From positions 1 through 11,595 of the forward strand of contig JAFAGX010000511.1 in NCBI GenBank assembly GCA_019237515.1: DNA of 11,595 nt, in the 5' to 3' direction. The position numbers were made by a program, and so were the translations under genes. This stretch comes from Acidobacteriaceae bacterium. GTDB taxonomy: Bacteria; Acidobacteriota; Terriglobia; Terriglobales; SbA1. The notes below the pieces were generated by a model. The model had not been told where the DNA came from, made no database searches, and saw only the letters and a program-made list of their open reading frames with translations. This document shows positions 1 to 6,538 of this stretch, piece after piece; positions within the stretch are counted from its first letter, which is position 1, and each line of letters opens with the position of its first letter.

Positions 1-1402
1 GGTTGAATGTGGAGTCCGTCCAGACGTTTGTGTCATGGCACAGGTCGCATTGCTGCGGGAACCCGGCCGATGCATGATTCGGATTTGTCGTGCTGTTGTA
101 ATCGGGTAAGTGGCACGTCACACAGGCTGTGCTGTTCAGAGTGTAGTTGTTATTCTTGTGGCAGTCCGTGCATTGGCGTGGAGGAACCAAGTGCGAACCA
201 GTTAACGTGAAGCCCGTACTGGCGTGATTGAATTGGCCATCACTCCACTGCACGGTATCGTGACAAGTCGCGCAGGTGGTCGGAAACCCGGCCGCAATGT
301 GGTTCACCGGAGAAGTCGCATTGTTATAGTCGGTTTGATGACACGACACACACGCCGTGCTGGTCAGGTTGTAGTTATTGTTGACGTGACAATCCGTACA
401 CTGGCGCGGCGGGACCAGGTGTGACCCGGTCAACGGGAATCCAGTGCTGTTGTGGTTGAAGGTTGCATTCTGCCAGGAACTTGTGTTGTGGCACTGCTCG
501 CAGGTCTGCGGGAAATTCGAAGTCACGTGATTGGGGTTGGTCGTGCTCTGGAAATCTTTCAAGTGACAACTGACACAAGCGGTGCTGGTCAGGTTGTAGT
601 TGTTGTTGACATGGCAGTCCGTGCATTGCCGCGGTGGCACGGTGTGCATGCCGGTAAGCGGGAATCCCGTGCTGTTGTGATTAAAAGTCGCATTCTGCCA
701 AGTACTGGTGCTGTGACACTGCTCGCAGGTCTGCGGGAAATTCGAAGTTACGTGATTAGGATTGGTCGTGCTTTGGAAATCTTTCAAATGACAACTGACA
801 CAAGCGGTGCTGGTCAGGTTGTAGTTGTTGTTGATGTGGCAATCCGTACATTGTCTCGGTGGAACCGTGTGCATCCCTGTAAGCGGGAATCCTGTAACGT
901 TGTGGTTGAACGAGGCGTTTGACCATGAGCTTGTGTTGTGACATTGAGTGCAGTCCTGCGGAAAGTTCGAGGTCACGTGATTGGGATTGGTCGTGCCCTG
1001 GAAATCCTTCAAGTGACAACTGATGCAGGCGGTACTGGTCAGGTGATAGTCGTTGTTGACGTGGCAATCGGTACACTGCCGCGGGGGCACTGTATGGGAG
1101 CCGGTAAGTGTGAATCCCGTACTGCTGTGATCAAACGTGGCGTTTGACCAAGAGCTAGTGTTGTGGCATTGAGTACAGTTCTGCGAGAAGTTCGCTGAAG
1201 CGTGATTGGGATTTGTAGTTCCCTGATAATCCTTAAGGTGGCAGGAAATGCAAGCCGTGCTGGTCAGATTGTAGTTGTTGTTGATGTGGCAATCCGCGCA
1301 TTGCCGCGGCGGTACAGCATGGCCTCCCGCTAAAGGAAATCCCACCGAATTGTGATCGAAATTTGCATTCAGCCAGGTGTCGCTGCCATGGCAGTTGGTG
1401 CA
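1..1402 (-). repeat. Coding tandem repeat, 225-bp unit (75 residues, three hemes)
   Basis: The third-heme Cys codon recurs with its first base (minus strand) at 1402, 1177, 952, 727, 502, 274 and 49. The spacings are 225, 225, 225, 225, 228 and 225 bp: six complete units plus a partial one at the window edge. The single 228-bp unit has one extra codon (SPVNH instead of NPNH). Each unit reads roughly W-x-NATFNH, GFPLTGxH, VPPRQC, CTDCH, NNNY, CVSCH, NPNH, CEQCH. Copies are close at DNA level: 541-600 and 766-825 differ at 2 of 60 bases by eye, both synonymous. This points to recent unit duplication. Confidence 0.93.
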
Positions 1403-1960
1403 GGTGGTTGGGAAATTGGCGCTCGCGTGATTCGGGTTCGTCGTCTTCGCGAAATCCGATTGGTGGCACGAGTAACATTCGGTGGACATCGTCTGGAACC
1501 GGCTCGTGGCGGCGCCTTTGTGGCAGGAGTCGCACTCCAGCGCCGCATGGGCTCCGGTCAGCGGAAAGCGGTTATTGTGATCCTGGATCTGCTGCACGGC
1601 GACCTGCCAACCTCGGACGGTGTGACACTGCTCGCAATTCGCGCCCAGTTGGCGGCGATGAATATCGGCGTGGCAATCCTGGCAGCGCTGCCCAACGTTG
1701 CTGAAAACGGGTTTCACGTGACATTGGGTACAGGCAACCGACTGATGCATGCCAAGCAGCGGATATCGGGTTTGATTGTGGTTGAATTCGGGCACTGCGC
1801 GAATGGGCTTCCATGCGTTCGCAGTGTGACAGTTTTGACAGGGAACGTTGAGGTTACCGTGTGGGCTATGAGTGCCGTACGAGTTCTGCGCTGTCGCGCC
1901 AGTTGAAAGCGACAGAAATAGAACTGCAAGCAGATTGATCCAACCCGCTGCTGACCCCAT
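1..1960 (-). CDS. Secreted multiheme c-type cytochrome, at least 25 hemes, tandem-repeat type (3' end outside window)
   Basis: I translated this frame base by base: 653 codons with no stop, still open at the left edge, so the C-terminus is missing. The start is the ATG at 1960; an in-frame TAA lies two codons upstream, so it cannot begin much earlier. Residues 1-24 form a signal peptide (hydrophobic core, then GATA|Q) that is unusual in having no Lys or Arg. The first heme site is CQNCH at 41-45, and 25 CXXCH sites follow in total, so the mature protein is a periplasmic or exported c-type cytochrome. Residues 41 to about 186 have irregular heme spacing and the PLxGxH / CxxCHADxH style of the neighbouring cytochrome. 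From residue 187 on, a 75-residue unit with three CXXCH sites repeats. Conserved His residues in FNH, GxH and NPNH are likely distal heme ligands (inference). The gene lies 283 bp downstream of another multiheme cytochrome on the same strand. Role: electron transfer; donor and acceptor unknown. Confidence 0.93.
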   Translation of the reverse strand, partial: MGSAAGWINLLAVLFLSLSTGATAQNSYGTHSPHGNLNVPCQNCHTANAWKPIRAVPEFNHNQTRYPLLGMHQSVACTQCHVKPVFSNVGQRCQDCHADIHRRQLGANCEQCHTVRGWQVAVQQIQDHNNRFPLTGAHAALECDSCHKGAATSRFQTMSTECYSCHQSDFAKTTNPNHASANFPTTCTNCHGSDTWLNANFDHNSVGFPLAGGHAVPPRQCADCHINNNYNLTSTACISCHLKDYQGTTNPNHASANFSQNCTQCHNTSSWSNATFDHSSTGFTLTGSHTVPPRQCTDCHVNNDYHLTSTACISCHLKDFQGTTNPNHVTSNFPQDCTQCHNTSSWSNASFNHNVTGFPLTGMHTVPPRQCTDCHINNNYNLTSTACVSCHLKDFQSTTNPNHVTSNFPQTCEQCHSTSTWQNATFNHNSTGFPLTGMHTVPPRQCTDCHVNNNYNLTSTACVSCHLKDFQSTTNPNHVTSNFPQTCEQCHNTSSWQNATFNHNSTGFPLTGSHLVPPRQCTDCHVNNNYNLTSTACVSCHQTDYNNATSPVNHIAAGFPTTCATCHDTVQWSDGQFNHASTGFTLTGSHLVPPRQCTDCHKNNNYTLNSTACVTCHLPDYNSTTNPNHASAGFPQQCDLCHDTNVWTDSTFN

Positions 1961-2243
1961 GCCTTACGTGCTTTCCGGGCCCAATTGTTCCTGAAACCCC
2001 AACAGGATTAGCGCGTAGCCCTGCAATTCTCAGTCCAATGAGAATAGGGCGTGAGCAAAGCTCGCGAAAGTTACGAAAGTACGCGCAGGTAATCACGGTT
2101 CTAGTGCGGCCGAGAGCAGGAAAGCCGACCAAATTGTTGGTGAAATTGATGTACTTTCTTCTTGGTGCTCGCAAGATTTTCGCGGCTAGTTGATCAATGC
2201 AAAAATTAACCTGTTGAGATTTACAACAATGTTCTGGAGCTTG
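1961..2243. other. Gap between the two cytochrome genes, no gene recognised
   Basis: This 283-bp spacer separates two genes on the same strand. I found no CXXCH site, no RNA gene and no convincing sigma-70 promoter or terminator in it. A weak GGAAAG lies about 10 bases before the downstream ATG and could be its ribosome binding site. Open frames crossing it have no family features. The length allows a separate promoter for the second cytochrome, but none can be pointed to. Confidence 0.5.
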
Positions 2244-4247
2244 CTAGTTGATTCGCTGAACCGGATTGGTCGGCCCATGGCAAGCAGCGCAATCTTTAGG
2301 CGTTGGCTTGTAAAAGAGCACCGTCTTATCGTCGATAAGCTTCGTGAATTTGTGGCACTCGGCGCACCGCACTGTCTGGTGCGCCCCGCGCAGAGGAAAT
2401 TGCGTGCGGGTCTCGTGATCAAACAATGAAGGCTTCCATTTCATACTGTTGTGACATTCGACGCAGCGCGTGACGTCGTTTTTCGCGAACTGCTTGCCGT
2501 GAATATCCTGATGGCAGTCTTCGCACTGCGTCGGAGCGGCTTTGAAGTCGACGTTCATCAGCCTGGTCTCCAAGTTTGGCGGCTTGTGGCAATCAATGCA
2601 GGCCGTGGCTCGGTGTGCTCCGAGCAGCGGAAACTTCGTATTGGAATGGTCGAAGCCGGTTAATCCTTTCCATGATTTTGTGGTGTGGCAAGCCTCGCAG
2701 CCGGCGACTGCACCATTCGTCCGCTTCTGTGCCATGCGCTCCTTGAATTGACCTTTATGTGGATCGGCATGGCAACTAGTGCACTCAAGATTTTTCCAAT
2801 GGTAGATGACGGCTGGTTTGGGCTGGAATTCCGGGGACTCCTTGTGACACTCACCGCATGGGGTCGCGAGGTGTCCTCCGGTTAAAACGAATCGAGTTTC
2901 TTTGTGTTTCGCGAGGCTGAAAGTTGAGGGCTTGTATCCCTCGAGCGTATGGCAGCGATCGCAGGCATTGAAATAAGGCGCCGCTGCGAATTGCTCGGCA
3001 TGGCGGTCGGTGTGGCAGTCGGTGCAGCGGTCAAATTTGATTTTGAATTGCGTGTCTTTTCCTTTCGGAATATGACACGCGCTGCACTCTAATCGCGCAT
3101 GGCCACCTTGCAACGGATATGCACTGGTTGCGTGTTCCTTAACGGTGAAGAGTGACGGCTTCCAGCCCTGTAGGGTGTGGCAAGACGAGCACTCGCTTCC
3201 ACCCACTCGCTTTGCAAACTGTCCGTTGTGCGGATCAGGCTTGTGGCAATTCGAACACTTATCGAATGCAAGCGGCCTCTTGAAGTCGCCATTGGCGTGG
3301 CACTGCTCGCAACCGACGCTGGCGTGCTTGCCTTCGAGGGGATACTTGGTTTTGGAGTGATCGAACTTCTCGTTTATAGCTTGTAACGAAATCTTTTTCC
3401 AACCCACAGTGCTGTGACATGACGAGCATCCCTGCGCGAAGCTGCCGCGATGGGGATCCTTGTGGCAGTCGGAGCATTGGGCGAATGGAATGCCGACGTA
3501 TTGCGGCTTTCCATCAGTTCCGTTGGTGTGGCACTTGGCGCACTGCACCTGCTCATGAAGACCGGTCAGCGGATAACGGGTTTTTGAGTGATCGAACTGG
3601 CCGATATTAATGATCTTCCAGTCCTGGTAGTTGTGGCACTGCAAACAGTTTTGTCCGAGGCGGCCTTTGTGCTGATCCTCGTGGCAGGTTACACACGCCG
3701 GGGAAATCCCGAGATAACTACGGTTAAGGTCTTTATCTTTGATCGTTGTCCGTTCTTGCGGCGAGATGTGCGATGCAGTATGGCACTTGTTGCAAGCTAA
3801 ACCTGCGTGTTTGCCTTCGAGCACATAGCCGGTTTCTTTGTGATTGAAGGTACTGATATCCCACTTGATCAATGGAAAATCCAAACCGTTGTGCTCGGAG
3901 TGGCAGCGGGCGCATTCCTGGCTCGAACCAGTGGGAAGGTGATAGGTCGCGTGCAGTCCGGTATGCGCGTTGAGGCGGGAGGCAATCTCGGTATGGCAAT
4001 CGAGACACTTCAGCGCTGCCTGACCGCCAAATTTGTGGCAACTGGCACATTGTGCCGGACCATTCAGCGATTGGTGCGGTCGCGAAAGTGGTCCGGGAGA
4101 GATTTGCGCCATGGCGCCGGGTGCGTGCAGAAAGAGAAACGTGCAGAGCGCGAAGGCTGCGGCTACAGCAGTTCGTAGCGCGAAGCTTGGAATGCGGTGA
4201 TTCGAGGCTTTCCGCAAATGCGTTTCAGTTGTTACTTTCCGCTGCAC
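2244..4247 (-). CDS. Secreted multiheme c-type cytochrome with 23 CXXCH heme sites
   Basis: 667 residues. The start codon is GTG at 4247, chosen because GAGGGG lies about five bases upstream; a TTG ten codons later is an alternative but has no clear ribosome binding site. The signal peptide is long: a basic n-region, a hydrophobic core at about 25-41 and a probable cut at AMA|Q (47/48). I count 23 CXXCH sites from CASCH at 67-71 to CAACH at 653-657, with no variant heme motifs. A module recurs about seven times: an FDH-like His, then YPLxGxH or FPLxGxH, then CxxCH, CxxCH-xDxH-xGxF, and CxxCH followed closely by Trp or Tyr. The His residues in these motifs are likely second axial ligands (bis-His hemes, inference). 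The protein ends ten residues after the last heme site, with no membrane anchor or extra domain, so it should be soluble in the periplasm or exported. It is first of a cytochrome pair. This belongs to the broad cytochrome c3/c7-like multiheme group; the redox partner cannot be named. Confidence 0.93.
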   Translation of the reverse strand: MQRKVTTETHLRKASNHRIPSFALRTAVAAAFALCTFLFLHAPGAMAQISPGPLSRPHQSLNGPAQCASCHKFGGQAALKCLDCHTEIASRLNAHTGLHATYHLPTGSSQECARCHSEHNGLDFPLIKWDISTFNHKETGYVLEGKHAGLACNKCHTASHISPQERTTIKDKDLNRSYLGISPACVTCHEDQHKGRLGQNCLQCHNYQDWKIINIGQFDHSKTRYPLTGLHEQVQCAKCHTNGTDGKPQYVGIPFAQCSDCHKDPHRGSFAQGCSSCHSTVGWKKISLQAINEKFDHSKTKYPLEGKHASVGCEQCHANGDFKRPLAFDKCSNCHKPDPHNGQFAKRVGGSECSSCHTLQGWKPSLFTVKEHATSAYPLQGGHARLECSACHIPKGKDTQFKIKFDRCTDCHTDRHAEQFAAAPYFNACDRCHTLEGYKPSTFSLAKHKETRFVLTGGHLATPCGECHKESPEFQPKPAVIYHWKNLECTSCHADPHKGQFKERMAQKRTNGAVAGCEACHTTKSWKGLTGFDHSNTKFPLLGAHRATACIDCHKPPNLETRLMNVDFKAAPTQCEDCHQDIHGKQFAKNDVTRCVECHNSMKWKPSLFDHETRTQFPLRGAHQTVRCAECHKFTKLIDDKTVLFYKPTPKDCAACHGPTNPVQRIN

Positions 4248-4302
4248 CGCGCCCCTCGCGAAGGGAATGGGATACGCTGCATCTGTTCAGGGCAGTGTAA
4301 GC

Positions 4303-4328
4303 GGTCACGACAGCAGGGACTAGTGACC
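4303..4328. repeat. Inverted repeat GGTCAC-N14-GTGACC upstream of the 23-heme cytochrome
   Basis: Perfect 6-bp arms (4303-4308 and 4323-4328) lie about 56-81 bases before the cytochrome start, in the 132-bp gap after the LSm-like gene. It could be a regulator site or a transcript hairpin. No matching promoter boxes were seen, so its role is open. Confidence 0.35.
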
Positions 4329-4346
4329 AAAGGTACACCGATGATT

Positions 4347-4360
4347 TCCGCGATTGCGGA
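4347..4360 (-). terminator. Small GC-rich hairpin after the LSm-like gene, weak terminator candidate
   Basis: TCCGC-N4-GCGGA forms a perfect 5-bp stem about 20 bases past the stop codon of the 92-residue gene. No U-run follows in the minus direction, so it is not a standard intrinsic terminator; at most it weakly separates that gene from the cytochromes. Confidence 0.2.
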
Positions 4361-4379
4361 GGCGTGCTTCCGGCGCGCT

Positions 4380-4658
4380 CTATACGCTGTTCGTTGCAGC
4401 GGCGGCTTTCGCTTGGGATGAAACCAGCCATTCCAGCTTGGAGTAAGGAAGATAAACTGTGGGGGAATCCATGCCATTCATGAGCGTGCCGGTAATTTCT
4501 CGCAAAGCCCCGACCATCTCATCACTTAAGAAATTGAATCCGGTGTCATCCGTGGCCAGAACCGTGCCCGAGAAGGCGCGGCTGAACAGCGATACTTTTA
4601 TGATCACCCGCTTACCTTGCAATTGAGTTTTGAACGATGGCAGGTTTGACAGCGACAT
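4380..4658 (-). CDS. Small uncharacterised protein, possibly Sm/LSm-like fold
   Basis: 92 residues, no signal peptide or membrane segment, so cytoplasmic. Not recognised by name. Residues 15-44 (GKRVIIKV, then FSGTVLATDDTGFNFL) follow the Sm1 pattern of strand, strand, glycine, strand, acidic turn, Asn, strand. Residues 68-79 (VYLPYSKLEWLV) look like a closing Sm2-type strand pair. The segment 45-67, between them, is longer than in bacterial Hfq, and the Hfq-type KH signature is missing. The last dozen residues are Ala-rich and probably disordered. The ATG at 4658 has only GGTG at a suitable distance. It lies upstream of the two cytochromes on the same strand with a 132-bp gap, and divergent from the membrane protein gene. 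A role in RNA binding is a guess from fold impression only. Confidence 0.72.
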   Translation of the reverse strand: MSLSNLPSFKTQLQGKRVIIKVSLFSRAFSGTVLATDDTGFNFLSDEMVGALREITGTLMNGMDSPTVYLPYSKLEWLVSSQAKAAAATNSV

Positions 4659-4717
4659 AATGTCACCATGATGCAGCGGTTCCCCTTTTCACAACAATGC
4701 TGCTAATGAAATTCCTT

Positions 4718-4731
4718 ATTACCGCCGTAAT
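4718..4731. promoter_or_regulatory. Palindrome ATTAC-N4-GTAAT, candidate metal-regulator operator
   Basis: A perfect 5-bp-arm palindrome (ATTACCGCCGTAAT) lies 30 bases before the membrane protein ATG in the divergent gap. The same arms and spacing recur at 6524-6537 in front of the Nramp transporter, next to the DtxR-type regulator gene. The shared word in two intergenic spots is the reason for calling it an operator; binding is inferred. Confidence 0.45.
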
Positions 4732-4760
4732 CAACTCTAACGCTGCATTAACATGGGCGT

Positions 4761-5714
4761 ATGACAGCTCTCGGTGTGGGAATCACCTTTGCGACCATCG
4801 CACTTCTCCTGACTGAGTTTCTTCGGCATAGGAGGACGGGTTTGGCCGCATACGGGTGGGCTGGATTGCTGGGGCTGATTGCTGCAGAGTGCCTGATGTT
4901 TCGTGGCTTTCAATTCATCTCAATCTACTTCACCCCGATCGCCTGGACTTGTTACATCCTGCTGGCTGATGCGGCGGTGCTCGCAATCCGCGGCCACTCC
5001 CGGTTACACGATGACCCACGCCAACTCGCTTGGATTGCACTGCTTTCGATTCCGCTCTGGCTGATTTTCGAGGCCTACAACTTGCGGCTGCAGAATTGGA
5101 CTTACACCGGGGTTCCGCAGGCTTGGCCGTTCGCGTTGCTGGGATATGGCTGGTCGTTTGCGACGATCACACCAGGGATTTTTGAAACTGCAGATTTGAT
5201 CGAATCGTTCGGATGGTTTGGGCCGGTGCCTCCGTTTCAATTCTCGAAGATAGCACAGAAAATGGCGATTGTTTTCGGCGCGATTTGTTTGCTCGTGCCG
5301 GCATTGGTGCCGCAAGCATTGGCGGCGCATCTTTTCGCACTGGTGTGGGTCGGTTTTATTTTCCTGCTGGATCCGATCAATTTTCGGCTGGGCTTGCCTT
5401 CAGTAATTGGCGATCTAGCCGAGGGACGAGTCTCGCGGTTTTACTCATTGCTCACGTCGGGATTCGTTTGTGGCTGGTTGTGGGAATTTTGGAACTATTG
5501 GGCGGCCGCGAAATGGCACTATATTTTTCCCATCCTGCAACATTGGAAAATATTCGAGATGCCCATTCCCGGCTATCTTGGATTTCTTCCTTTTGCGCTC
5601 GAGTGCTTTACCATGTATGTCACCGCGACCTGGATCTTGCGCGGGCGTACCAGGGAGACTGCTCACATCCGCAATACTACGATGACCACGGATTCCGAGA
5701 ATGCAGCCGATTGA
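4761..5714 (+). CDS. Unrecognised multi-pass membrane protein with internal duplication
   Basis: 317 residues, mostly hydrophobic, about eight or nine membrane segments (roughly 3-20, 31-48, 54-77, 88-104, 121-141, 166-186, 188-206, 228-248, 270-292), with a hydrophilic C-terminal tail of about 23 residues. No family could be assigned with confidence. Two parts resemble each other: E104-x2-N107, W113-x-Y115, G128-Y129 and E142, against E242-x2-N245, W252-x-Y254, G271-Y272 and E281. Conserved Glu, Asn and Trp inside a membrane suggest an enzyme or a carrier; the pattern faintly recalls two-domain membrane cyclases of the carotenoid type, but the diagnostic motifs of that family were not seen. 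The start ATG has no good ribosome binding site. An ATTAC-N4-GTAAT palindrome lies just upstream and links it to the metal regulator and transporter downstream. The regulator gene follows 111 bases later on the same strand. Confidence 0.85.
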   Translation: MTALGVGITFATIALLLTEFLRHRRTGLAAYGWAGLLGLIAAECLMFRGFQFISIYFTPIAWTCYILLADAAVLAIRGHSRLHDDPRQLAWIALLSIPLWLIFEAYNLRLQNWTYTGVPQAWPFALLGYGWSFATITPGIFETADLIESFGWFGPVPPFQFSKIAQKMAIVFGAICLLVPALVPQALAAHLFALVWVGFIFLLDPINFRLGLPSVIGDLAEGRVSRFYSLLTSGFVCGWLWEFWNYWAAAKWHYIFPILQHWKIFEMPIPGYLGFLPFALECFTMYVTATWILRGRTRETAHIRNTTMTTDSENAAD

Positions 5715-5741
5715 AAGCTTCTTGCCGGTTATTTTTCAAGC

Positions 5742-5785
5742 AAAGCACAGAGGCCACGGAGAACCATAGAGAATCACAGAAGACA
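5742..5785. repeat. Degenerate CACAGAG-type intergenic repeat, copy 1
   Basis: The stretch contains CACAGAGG, CCACGGAGAA, CATAGAGAA and CACAGAAG at about 9-base intervals, 28 bases after the stop codon of the membrane protein. It matches the motif at 10797-10826. Such purine-rich, short-period repeats are widespread in intergenic DNA of several soil phyla, from memory; function unknown. Confidence 0.6.
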
Positions 5786-5790
5786 ACGAA

Positions 5791-5817
5791 TTAACCATGC
5801 TTAACGCGTCGTATAAT
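5791..5817 (+). promoter_or_regulatory. Promoter of the DtxR-type regulator gene
   Basis: A perfect TATAAT (-10) lies at 5812-5817. A weak -35, TTAACC, lies at 5791-5796 with a short 15-base spacer. It is inside an imperfect palindrome, TTAACCATGCTTAA (5791-5804), which could serve autoregulation. The expected transcript start is about 5824-5826, on or next to the chosen ATG at 5826, so the message may be leaderless. Confidence 0.5.
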
Positions 5818-5825
5818 TTGTGGGA

Positions 5826-6506
5826 ATGATCACGGTCTCCAAAGAAGATTATTTGAAGGCCATTCTTGAGGCCGAGAGTGAGGGCGAGACGGTGATATCG
5901 GCAACGCTCTCGCATCGCCTGTCGGTTTCTGCGCCGGCCGTGACGATGGCGTTGCGTCGCCTGAAAAAAGATGGTCTGGTGCGCGTGCAAACGGATGGCC
6001 GGGTGGGGCTGACGCCCTCGGGGAGAAAGATCGCGCGCAAACTGACTCTGCGGCACCATCTCATCGAACGCATGCTGGCAGAGATGTTCGGGATGGAGTG
6101 GTACAAGGTGCACGACGAAGCCGAGCGTTTAGAGCACGCAGTTTCCCCTGACTTCGAAGCAAAGCTGCTGAAGAAATTGGGGAGTGGCGGCGCTTGTCCC
6201 CACGGCAACTTGAGCGAACTTGAAAGCCCCGCGAGCCGGCGCCGGCGTGGCCTCCTGCTGCTTTCTGAAGTGGAGGCGGGAAAAAATTATCTGGTCAGCG
6301 GTATTTATGAGCGGGATCGGCAACTGCTCGAATTTCTGGAACACCGCGGAATCCGCCCGGGTGCGCGATTGCATATCTCAGGCAGAAACTACGATCAAAC
6401 GTTAACTATGAAGACCGATGCCGGAGACGTGGCGCTGGGCCACTCGGCATCGGAAAGAGTATGGGTTTCTAGCGATCACAATTCGCACCGCAAATCTTCC
6501 ACTTAG
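5826..6506 (+). CDS. mntR: DtxR/MntR-family manganese-dependent repressor with C-terminal FeoA-like domain
   Basis: 226 residues from ATG 5826 (M-I-T-V-S-K-E-D-Y). A GTG two codons upstream would also be open, but the ATG fits the family N-terminus and the position of the TATAAT box. Residues about 5-62 form the winged helix-turn-helix; about 63-120 the dimerisation and metal-binding helices; CPHGNL at about 124-129 is typical of the family; about 143-215 is an SH3-like FeoA domain. Metal ligands are visible: D8, H77, E81, H96, E100, E103 and H104. D8 and E100 sit where DtxR/IdeR have Met10 and Cys102, and match Asp8 and Glu99 of Bacillus MntR, which favours manganese over iron. Residue 11 is Lys where B. 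subtilis MntR has Glu11. When metal-loaded it should repress uptake genes; the manganese transporter gene follows by 105 bp with palindromes in the gap. The family is certain; the metal is an inference. Confidence 0.93.
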   Translation: MITVSKEDYLKAILEAESEGETVISATLSHRLSVSAPAVTMALRRLKKDGLVRVQTDGRVGLTPSGRKIARKLTLRHHLIERMLAEMFGMEWYKVHDEAERLEHAVSPDFEAKLLKKLGSGGACPHGNLSELESPASRRRRGLLLLSEVEAGKNYLVSGIYERDRQLLEFLEHRGIRPGARLHISGRNYDQTLTMKTDAGDVALGHSASERVWVSSDHNSHRKSST

Positions 6507-6522
6507 CCGGATTCCAGAACCG

Positions 6523-6538
6523 AATTACCTCAGTAATT
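6523..6538. promoter_or_regulatory. Palindrome AATTAC-N4-GTAATT, candidate MntR operator 1
   Basis: Perfect 6-bp arms (AATTACCTCAGTAATT) just upstream of, and touching, the -35 of the transporter promoter. The core ATTAC-N4-GTAAT is identical to the palindrome at 4718-4731. Its half TTACCT is also present in the second palindrome at 6546-6565. Placement before mntH and after the regulator gene makes it a likely repressor site; binding itself is inferred. Confidence 0.5.

Noticed and set aside
1..1402. CRISPR array or satellite repeat
   Set aside because: The 225-bp repeats are contiguous and coding, without spacers, and each unit encodes three heme sites.
375..1814. Short minus-strand frames within the repeat array
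   Set aside because: They lie in other frames than the continuous 653-codon frame from ATG 1960 and do not give CXXCH motifs.
224..1906. Plus-strand open frames of 60-184 codons opposite the repeat cytochrome
   Set aside because: They are antisense shadows. The unit length is a multiple of three, so any stop-free antisense frame stays open through the array. The predicted proteins have no family features, while the minus frame carries 25 CXXCH sites.
1866..2174. 102-codon minus frame across the gap between the cytochromes
   Set aside because: It overlaps the signal peptide of the second cytochrome in another frame and shows no domain, membrane or motif signal.
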